A stretch of 7,115 nucleotides of DNA, taken from Limiplasma merdipullorum. GTDB taxonomy: Bacteria > Bacillota > Clostridia > Christensenellales > Aristaeellaceae. The stretch is taken from contig DVHQ01000073.1 in NCBI GenBank assembly GCA_018711955.1, positions 1 to 7,115 on the forward strand, in the 5' to 3' direction. The notes under the pieces were generated by a model that worked only from the letters and a program-made list of their open reading frames with translations, was not told the DNA's origin and made no database searches. The position numbers and the translations under genes are program-made. Below are positions 1-4,518 of the stretch, piece after piece; position 1 is the stretch's first letter; the number at the start of each line of letters is the position of its first letter.

Positions 1-187
1 GGATATTGAGCATGTAAACCGCAAAAATCAATACGCCGTTGCTCAATCCCAGCTTGATGCCGGGCACGCCTGCCGCCACCGGCATCAGGCTCTCTACAAA
101 ACCCAGCACCAGCATCAGCGCTACCAGCAGCCCGCACAGGGCCACCCACTGGGTGCGTTCCCGCAGGGTTTGTTTTTTTCTGCTCAT
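1..187 (-). CDS. Gx transporter / heptaprenyl diphosphate synthase component I family protein, N-terminal part
   Basis: This gene is cut by the left window edge; only its first 62 residues are visible. It starts at ATG 187-185 on the minus strand, with AGGAG about 7 bases upstream. After a charged start (MSRKKQTLRERTQ) comes a hydrophobic helix at about residues 14-31, then a segment with ES, a Pro-Gly-IKLGLSN motif near residues 43-50 and a second hydrophobic stretch. The pattern ESL-P...PGIKLGLSN is what I recognise from the Gx transporter family, also named heptaprenyl diphosphate synthase component I (Hpre_diP_synt_I). These are small integral membrane proteins of Clostridia. The historical enzyme name is doubtful for most members, and a transport role resembling ECF S-components has been suggested. 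It lies 13 bases after the stop of the NusG-II gene, a neighbour I recall as common for this family, so the two are probably co-transcribed. The C-terminus cannot be judged. Confidence 0.82.
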   Translation of the reverse strand, partial: MSRKKQTLRERTQWVALCGLLVALMLVLGFVESLMPVAAGVPGIKLGLSNGVLIFAVYMLNI

Positions 188-200
188 TCGTACGCTCCTG

Positions 201-920
201 TCAGGTCCCGGACAGCATCTGAATCAGCTCTTCGGTGGTGTAGAGCTCCAGCGTCACCTGGTTGGGCAGGCAGATGATCATATTGCCCAGCAGGCGGCTG
301 TCCCTGTTGTCCAGCGAGACCACGCCCTGCTTGACGCAATCCTGATTTTCGCAGGTGGAACTTTTCATGTCAACGCTTTCCGTGGTGACATGAATGACGT
401 TCTCGGCCCCCGTTTCCTCCTGGATGACGGAGTATTCGCCTTCCTCGATAAGGGGAATGGGCTGATAGGTGATGCTGCCCGCCGTAACCAGCAGCCAGGC
501 CTTGATGGTGGAAGGATCAAACGTCGCCTGAGGCTCCTCGGAATCCTCGGGTACGGGCGTGGAGGTTACGCCGGAAGGGGACGTCACGGTAACAGGCGCC
601 GTTTCCTCCGCCCCGGCGTCAGGTTCATCCGTACTGGCAGGCGCTGTGGTGGCGGTAGGCTCGGCTGTAGGCTCCGCGGTGGCGGTAGGCTCGATGGTAG
701 GCTCCGCCGTCTCGGCAGGCTGGGTGGGAGATTCTGCCGTGGGGGTAGCTTCGGCGGCGGGTTCGACCGTGGCGGCAGAGCCGATGGTGGCATCCGGCGC
801 CAGCGCAGGTGCGTCCGATGCCGGAGAGGCGATGCGCGTGGGCAACACCATGGCCAAAACAGCCACCAGGGCGATGGCTGCCACCAGCCCGATCCCGATC
901 CAGATATTCTTGTTACGCAT
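201..920 (-). CDS. Membrane-anchored NusG domain II protein with Pro/Thr/Glu-rich linker
   Basis: The protein has 239 residues. I chose ATG 920-918 because an AAGGAAGG ribosome site lies just upstream and the reading gives a short basic N-terminus (MRNKN) followed by one membrane helix (about residues 6-26). The frame stays open upstream to about 1166, but that part would cross the promoter and has no good ribosome site. Residues 30-137 form a low-complexity linker rich in Ala, Pro, Thr and Glu, including two copies of a ten-residue unit. Residues 140-228 match the NusG domain II family as found in stand-alone Clostridia proteins: an ITY...P...E strand region, then C190-x4-C195-VKQG and IIC217-LPN-x-V-x-LEL near the end. 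The domain probably sits outside the membrane. This is not the transcription factor NusG: the NGN and KOW parts are absent. The family function is unknown; such genes often neighbour Gx transporter, FMN-binding or ApbE genes. Linker length is likely variable between strains. Confidence 0.88.
   Translation of the reverse strand: MRNKNIWIGIGLVAAIALVAVLAMVLPTRIASPASDAPALAPDATIGSAATVEPAAEATPTAESPTQPAETAEPTIEPTATAEPTAEPTATTAPASTDEPDAGAEETAPVTVTSPSGVTSTPVPEDSEEPQATFDPSTIKAWLLVTAGSITYQPIPLIEEGEYSVIQEETGAENVIHVTTESVDMKSSTCENQDCVKQGVVSLDNRDSRLLGNMIICLPNQVTLELYTTEELIQMLSGT
648..707 (-). repeat. Two tandem 30-bp units in the linker of the NusG-II protein
   Basis: Positions 648-677 and 678-707 are adjacent copies of a 30-base unit with 3 mismatches by my reading. 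They encode AEPTIEPTAT (residues 72-81) and AEPTAEPTAT (residues 82-91). Two of the differences give the Ile/Ala change and one is silent. Shorter EPT-type units flank them, so the linker seems to grow and shrink by slippage or unequal recombination in frame. Confidence 0.85.
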
Positions 921-957
921 GCGTTCCCTTCCTTTCCGTATATGAGGCAACACGGCC

Positions 958-986
958 ATGATACCGCATGAACGCGCGCCCGTCAA
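958..986 (-). promoter_or_regulatory. Sigma-70-type promoter for the NusG-II / Gx transporter unit
   Basis: Read on the minus strand, TTGACG (986-981) is followed after 17 bases by TATCAT (963-958). This gives 5 of 6 matches to each consensus box. Transcription would start near 951 and leave a leader of about 30 bases before ATG 920, containing the AAGGAAGG ribosome site. Confidence 0.72.
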
Positions 987-1168
987 GCATGGAAAACGGA
1001 AGCGGCGCGCCGCCATGGCGCTCACGGACAGGTGCGCGGCGCTGAAGTGCGGTGGCGCATGCCCTCTGTTCCTGCATTTCTTTGCGGGACAGCCGTTTCC
1101 CTGCGTTGCTGGGGCCTCGGAGAGAAAAATGCTTTTCGCCTTTTTCCTCAAGGGACCAACCGACATGG

Positions 1169-1197
1169 TTGCGCGCAGGGCGCGATTTGGGTATACT
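1169..1197 (+). promoter_or_regulatory. Sigma-70-type promoter for the cysteine-cluster / flavoprotein pair
   Basis: TTGCGC (1169-1174) is followed after exactly 17 bases by TATACT (1192-1197). The -10 box matches the consensus at 5 of 6 positions; the -35 box is weaker. Predicted transcription start is near 1204, about 36 bases before the chosen ATG. Confidence 0.6.
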
Positions 1198-1239
1198 GGC
1201 CTTACACCATTCTATGAAACGAATATGGGGGAAGGATCT

Positions 1240-1791
1240 ATGCCGGTCATCATGAAGCTGCTGAGCAGACGGGGCGCCTTACGCGCGCTGGAGAACGCGC
1301 GTGCGGCGCTGGGCGATGCAACCCCGCTCAAACGGGACTGCGGCCGCCTGTGCGGGGCCGCCTGCTGTCAACCGGACGAAACCGGACTCAATGGCATGCT
1401 GCTGTTTCCTTTCGAGGAAACGTACTATCGCCGGCCCATAGAGGGTTTCCCCTTCCGGCTCGTGGACGACGACACGCTCTTCAAAGGCGGCAAGCGCCTG
1501 GTGTGCGAGGGAACCTGCCCCCGCGAACACCGGCCCCTGGCCTGCCGCATCTTTCCGCTGCGCATCCGCGTGCAGGCCGACGCGCTGGGAGATCATGTGC
1601 ATTGCACGGCGGAGCTGGACCCGCGCGCATGGTGCGTGTGCCCGCTGCTGGAGCAGGGCGGGCTGCGTGCGATGGATCAGGCGTTCATCGCCGCCGTTGC
1701 CAGGGCGGGCGATGCGCTCATCCAGAACGTATCCATGCTGGAGGCGCTCTATAACGAGCAGCGGCTGATTGATGAAATGAGGCAACTGTGA
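1240..1791 (+). CDS. YkgJ/FliB-like cysteine-cluster protein, 183 aa
   Basis: I chose ATG 1240 because GGGGGAAGGA lies directly upstream; an in-frame ATG at 1225 has no ribosome site and is less likely. The protein has ten cysteines: C34-x3-C38-x3-C42-C43, C89-x3-C93, C102, C122, C132 and C134. The segment HRPLACRIFPL (97-107) and the first cluster ending in Cys-Cys resemble the YkgJ family of zinc or iron-sulfur cysteine-cluster proteins and the cluster of flagellin lysine N-methylase FliB. The stretch GMLLFPFEE (52-60) sits between the two cysteine groups. There is no signal peptide or membrane helix, so it should be cytosolic. I recall similar unnamed proteins in Clostridia, but no defined function. 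Its stop shares one base with the start of the flavoprotein gene, which argues for co-expression and perhaps a shared redox role (inference). The frame stays open back to 958, but that part lies upstream of the promoter. Confidence 0.8.
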   Translation: MPVIMKLLSRRGALRALENARAALGDATPLKRDCGRLCGAACCQPDETGLNGMLLFPFEETYYRRPIEGFPFRLVDDDTLFKGGKRLVCEGTCPREHRPLACRIFPLRIRVQADALGDHVHCTAELDPRAWCVCPLLEQGGLRAMDQAFIAAVARAGDALIQNVSMLEALYNEQRLIDEMRQL

Positions 1792-3140
1792 TGCATACCC
1801 TGATCATCGGCGGCGGAGCGGCGGGCATGGCCGCTGCCATCGCCGCGGCGCGGGCCGGGCAGGCGGTTACGGTGCTGGAGCGCGGCCGCCGGCCGCTCAA
1901 AAAGCTGGGCGTGACGGGAAACGGACGGGGCAACCTGCTGAACGCAGGCACGCCCGACTATCCCGGCGGAACGGACTTTGCCGCGCAGGTGCTCGCCGCC
2001 ATGCCCTATGAGCGGTTGGCGGCGTTCTGGGAGGAACTCGGCGTACCCCTTCGCCTGGAGGAGGAGGGGAGGGTGTATCCCGCGTCGTTGCTGGCCTCGA
2101 CGGCGGTGGATGCGCTTGGGCTGGCTGCGCGCAGGCTGGGCGTGGAAATCATCGTCAACGCGCGCGTCACGGACCTGCCCTCCCTGCCCGGGGGCGGCTT
2201 TGAAGCACGGGGAACGGTATGCCGCTACCTGCCCGACGTATCGAAGAAAAGCGGCAAAACCCGGCCCGGCGCGCTGGCGCAGGAAACTGCGGCATGCTGG
2301 CGGGGCGACCGCGTCATCGTGGCGGCAGGCGGGGCCGCCGCGCCTGCGCACGGCACGGACGGCAGCGCCTACGCGCTCCTGACGGCCTTCGGGCACAAGC
2401 TGGTGCCGCCCCGCCCCGCGCTGTGCGCTTTGCTTGCGGACCCGGAGCCCTTGCATGCACTCGCAGGCCAACGGGCGCGCGCATCGCTGCGCCTTCTGGA
2501 CGGGCAGGGCGCCTGTCTGGCCCAAAGCAGGGGCGAGGCCCTGTTTGCCCAGGATGGCGTCAGCGGCATTGCCGCCATGCAGCTGGCGCGCTGGTGGCGG
2601 CCGGGCTGTTCCCTGCATATGGACCTGCGTGAAACCCTGCTGGGACCGCGCGCGGCGCAGACCCACGGCCCGGAGGCCCTTGCGGAAACGGAGCGCCTGC
2701 TGCGCGCCCGCGCGCAGAGCCGGGAGGACTGCCTCCTTGGCGATCTGCTGACTGGCGCCGCACCACGCGTCCTGAACGATGCGCTGCTGCGCGCTGCCGG
2801 GTTGGAGAGGCATTCGCGTGAGCCGCTGCGGCCGCTTCTGTCCGCCCGACCCGGGGCAATCGCCGCGCTGGCCCGTGCCATTGTCGATTTTCAGGTGGCG
2901 GTCACGGGCACGCGCGGCTTTGAGAACGCGCAGGTCACCGCCGGGGGCGTGGCGACGGACGGCTTCGATCCTCTAACCCTTCAAAGCCGCCTGTGCCCCG
3001 GCCTGTACGCAGCTGGAGAAATGCTGGACGTGGACGGCGCATGCGGAGGCTTCAACCTGATGTTCGCCGTCGCCAGCGGACTTTTGGCGGGGGCGCGAGA
3101 TAACTCGAAATATTTTCCTTCTGCCCGACGCCTTGCTTGA
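1791..3140 (+). CDS. HI0933/BaiN-family NAD(P)/FAD-dependent oxidoreductase
   Basis: This 449-residue flavoprotein shows the whole family signature. An N-terminal FAD-binding Rossmann motif GGGAAG (7-12) is followed by the ribose-binding acid E30 and KKLGVTGNGRGNLLN (37-51). Then come RVYPAS (94-99), VIVAAGG (175-181) with the GTDGSAY segment, GEALFAQDGVSG (248-259), a VTGTRGFENAQVTAGGV stretch (371-387) and the C-terminal FAD contact region GLYAAGEMLDVDGACGGFN (404-422). Members are soluble; studied relatives include BaiN, reported in bile-acid reduction, but the substrate here cannot be told. The length exceeds the roughly 400-420 residues I expect, and residues about 141-171 look like an inserted loop. 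ATG 1791 forms TGATG with the upstream stop; GTG 1788 in the same frame is an alternative adding one residue. GAGG at 1779-1782 serves as ribosome site. No terminator follows, so read-through into the next gene is possible. Confidence 0.92.
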   Translation: MHTLIIGGGAAGMAAAIAAARAGQAVTVLERGRRPLKKLGVTGNGRGNLLNAGTPDYPGGTDFAAQVLAAMPYERLAAFWEELGVPLRLEEEGRVYPASLLASTAVDALGLAARRLGVEIIVNARVTDLPSLPGGGFEARGTVCRYLPDVSKKSGKTRPGALAQETAACWRGDRVIVAAGGAAAPAHGTDGSAYALLTAFGHKLVPPRPALCALLADPEPLHALAGQRARASLRLLDGQGACLAQSRGEALFAQDGVSGIAAMQLARWWRPGCSLHMDLRETLLGPRAAQTHGPEALAETERLLRARAQSREDCLLGDLLTGAAPRVLNDALLRAAGLERHSREPLRPLLSARPGAIAALARAIVDFQVAVTGTRGFENAQVTAGGVATDGFDPLTLQSRLCPGLYAAGEMLDVDGACGGFNLMFAVASGLLAGARDNSKYFPSARRLA

Positions 3141-3165
3141 ATAATTGTCATAATCATGCTATACT
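3137..3165 (+). promoter_or_regulatory. Extended -10 promoter for the BMP binding-protein gene
   Basis: TTGAAT (3137-3142) and TATACT (3160-3165) are spaced by 17 bases, and TGC immediately before the -10 box (3157-3159) makes it an extended -10 element. The -35 box overlaps the stop codon of the flavoprotein gene. Start of transcription would be near 3172, giving a leader of about 55 bases. A second -35-like TTGTCA at 3145 is too close to be used. Confidence 0.7.
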
Positions 3166-3178
3166 GAGACTGCTGATC

Positions 3179-3193
3179 CGGTTGTGAAAACCG
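3179..3193 (+). other. Small hairpin at the 5' end of the BMP leader
   Basis: CGGTT (3179-3183), a five-base loop and AACCG (3189-3193) form a perfect 5-bp stem about 7 bases after the predicted transcript start. It could stabilise the 5' end of the message. It is too small to be a riboswitch, and I saw no purine-riboswitch core in this leader. Confidence 0.35.
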
Positions 3194-3212
3194 AAACACA
3201 AAAACCCATAAT

Positions 3213-3230
3213 AGGAGGAAGAATCAAGTG
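3213..3230 (+). promoter_or_regulatory. Ribosome binding site fixing a GTG start for the BMP protein
   Basis: AGGAGG (3213-3218) lies 9 bases before GTG 3228-3230. The codons after this GTG encode a textbook signal peptide (KKFLSMLLALTLVL), which fixes the start even though it is not ATG. Confidence 0.88.
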
Positions 3231-4334
3231 AAGAAGTTTCTGTCGATGCTTCTGGCCCTGACCCTGGTTCTCTTCGCGTTCACTGCGTTTGCTGAGACCG
3301 TCAATCCCGACGACATCGAAGACACCATGACTGCCGAGGACGGCAAGTATGAGCTTGCGTTCGTCACCGACGTGGGCCAGCTCAAGGACAAGTCCTTCAA
3401 CCAGGGCACCTGGAATGGCGTGAAGGCCTATGCCGCCGCCAACGGCCTGTCCTACAAGTACTATCAGCCCGCCAACGGCGACCAGGCGACCGACGATGAC
3501 CGCTATGACGCCATGAAGGCTGCCTGCGAAGGCGGCGCGAAGGTGGTTGTGTGCGCCGGTTTCCTGCAGGAAGCTGCGCTGCGCAAGGCGGCCGAAACCT
3601 ATCCCGACACCAAGTTCGTCTTCGTGGACGGCTATCCCCTCGACCTTGAAAACGTGGCCCCCATCGCCTTCAAAGAGGAGCAGAGCGGCTACCTGGCCGG
3701 CTATGCCATCGTGAAGGACGGCTTCACCAAGCTGGGCTTCATGGGCGGCGGCGGCGGCACCAACCCCGCGTGCTGCCGTTACGGCTACGGCTTTGCGCAG
3801 GGCGTGAGCGCTGCGGCCAAGGAACTGGGCATCACCGTGGAGCTCAAGTACTCCTGGCAGTACGGCGCCAGCTTCAGCGCTTCTCCCGAGCTGGAGGCCA
3901 TGGCCAAGGGCTGGTATGAGAACGGCACCGAGATCATCTTCGCCTGCGGCGGCTCCATGTTCTCCTCCATCGTCTCCGCTGCCTCCGCCAACGACATGTT
4001 CGTTGTGGGCGTGGACGTGGACCAGAGCTTCGAGTCCGAGACCGTTGTGACCTCTGCTCTCAAGGGCCTGAGCAACGCCACCAGCTGGGCGATCGGCAAG
4101 TTCTACGCTGGCGAGTGGGACGAGATCGGCAACGTGGCCACCAGCCTGGGCGCCAATGACGACGCCGTGGGCCTGCCCACCGAGACCTGGTCGCTGGAAA
4201 GCTATACCATCGAGGAGTATGAGGCTCTGCTGGCGTCCATCAAGGACGGCACTGTGACCATCGACAGCAGCGTTCTGGAGGCTGATGCCATCGTTAACGC
4301 TGGCCTGGAGAACGTGGAGATCATCTACGAATAA
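3228..4334 (+). CDS. BMP-family (PnrA-like) substrate-binding protein of a nucleoside-type ABC importer
   Basis: The 368-residue protein starts at GTG. Residues 1-22 are a signal peptide (basic start, hydrophobic core, AFA before a likely cut at 22/23). The mature part has the BMP/Med/PnrA fold: AFVTDVG (44-50), DKSFNQG (54-60), KVVVCAG (105-111), FVFVDGY (130-136), KEEQSGYLAG (149-158), the glycine-rich GFMGGGGGTNP (170-180), TEIIFACGG (234-242) and VVGVDVDQ (259-266). Known relatives bind purine nucleosides, stacking the base on aromatic residues and fixing the ribose with acidic ones, so a nucleoside ligand is likely but not proven. Unlike most Gram-positive binding proteins it has no cysteine near the signal cleavage site and thus no lipid anchor. 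Cysteines occur at 100, 109, 182, 183 and 240. Lysine is written AAG in 19 of 20 cases, which fits strong expression. The gene has its own promoter and terminator, although the ATPase and permease follow. Confidence 0.94.
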   Translation: MKKFLSMLLALTLVLFAFTAFAETVNPDDIEDTMTAEDGKYELAFVTDVGQLKDKSFNQGTWNGVKAYAAANGLSYKYYQPANGDQATDDDRYDAMKAACEGGAKVVVCAGFLQEAALRKAAETYPDTKFVFVDGYPLDLENVAPIAFKEEQSGYLAGYAIVKDGFTKLGFMGGGGGTNPACCRYGYGFAQGVSAAAKELGITVELKYSWQYGASFSASPELEAMAKGWYENGTEIIFACGGSMFSSIVSAASANDMFVVGVDVDQSFESETVVTSALKGLSNATSWAIGKFYAGEWDEIGNVATSLGANDDAVGLPTETWSLESYTIEEYEALLASIKDGTVTIDSSVLEADAIVNAGLENVEIIYE

Positions 4335-4346
4335 TTGCAGAGACGG

Positions 4347-4376
4347 ACGGGAGGGCGTATGCCCTCCCGTTTTTTT
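4347..4376 (+). terminator. Rho-independent terminator after the BMP gene
   Basis: ACGGGAGGGC (4347-4356) pairs perfectly with GCCCTCCCGT (4361-4370) around the loop GTAT, and a run of seven T (4370-4376) follows. It lies 12 bases after the BMP stop codon. It should end most transcripts of the binding-protein gene before the ATPase gene. Confidence 0.95.
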
Positions 4377-4427
4377 ATGCACCTTTGAGGGTCTCCTATC
4401 TTTCTGCGCCGGCCGCTTTCCTTTTCC

Positions 4428-4456
4428 TTGCAATTTATGCGTCAAACCGATATAAT
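4428..4456 (+). promoter_or_regulatory. Near-consensus promoter for the ATPase-permease genes
   Basis: TTGCAA (4428-4433) and a perfect TATAAT (4451-4456) are 17 bases apart. Start of transcription would be near 4463, leaving about 53 bases of leader. Because it comes after a strong terminator, it is probably the main promoter for the ATPase and permease genes. Confidence 0.8.
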
Positions 4457-4468
4457 GTTACTATATCG
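4448..4468. promoter_or_regulatory. Perfect inverted repeat on the -10 box, candidate operator
   Basis: CGATATA (4448-4454) and TATATCG (4462-4468) are perfect 7-base arms separated by 7 bases. The repeat covers the -10 box and the expected transcription start, so a dimeric regulator bound there would block RNA polymerase. Since transcription would begin inside the element, it is unlikely to act as an RNA hairpin. The regulator is unknown, and A/T-rich arms around a TATAAT box raise the odds of chance. Confidence 0.4.
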
Positions 4469-4501
4469 ATCAAACATGGCTCCGTCGAAACAAGCAGAAA
4501 G

Positions 4502-4518
4502 GGAGGTGGACGCGGTTG
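4502..4518 (+). promoter_or_regulatory. Ribosome binding site deciding a TTG start for the ATPase
   Basis: GGAGG (4502-4506) lies 9 bases before TTG 4516-4518. The next in-frame ATG (4546, residue 11) has no ribosome site and would remove residues just before the conserved ML-ITKEFPGI start of the ATPase domain, so TTG is preferred. Confidence 0.75.

Larger units (their letters stand above)
921..1239. other. Divergent intergenic region between the NusG-II and cysteine-cluster genes
   Basis: This 319-base stretch separates two divergent genes. It holds the leftward promoter near its left end (958-986) and the rightward promoter near its right end (1169-1197). Between them, about 990-1165, I see no gene with a ribosome site, no tRNA and no clear terminator. 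There is a 12-bp perfect palindrome of alternating G and C at 1002-1013 and an A/T-run pair around 1123-1147 that could fold weakly. Open frames cross it on both strands, but they lack start signals and run through the promoters. Confidence 0.7.

Noticed and set aside
1002..1013. 12-bp GC palindrome between the divergent genes
   Set aside because: Such palindromes are frequent by chance in GC-rich DNA, and it has no fixed position relative to either promoter.
921..1166. N-terminal extension of the NusG-II protein
   Set aside because: The extra 82 residues have no family resemblance, would bury the membrane helix inside the protein and lie upstream of the promoter at 958-986.
958..1239. Upstream in-frame extension of the cysteine-cluster gene
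   Set aside because: It would begin inside the opposite promoter and pass through the rightward promoter; the ribosome site at 1228-1236 marks the later start.
1749..2813. Minus-strand open frame opposite the flavoprotein gene
   Set aside because: This is a GC-bias shadow of a gene with a full FAD signature; there is no start signal.
3166..3227. Possible purine riboswitch in the BMP leader
   Set aside because: The leader is only about 55 bases and contains one 5-bp hairpin; the three-way junction and conserved loops of purine riboswitches are absent.
3141..4337. Nine-base GAATAATTG shared by the ends of the flavoprotein and BMP genes (3139-3147 and 4329-4337)
   Set aside because: The match does not extend and includes stop-codon context in both cases; it is best explained by chance.
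3159..4445. Long open frame on the minus strand (428 codons) opposite the BMP gene
   Set aside because: It mirrors the codon pattern of the GC-rich BMP gene, runs across its terminator and promoter, has no ribosome site and gives a His/Gly/Ala-rich product with no known motif.
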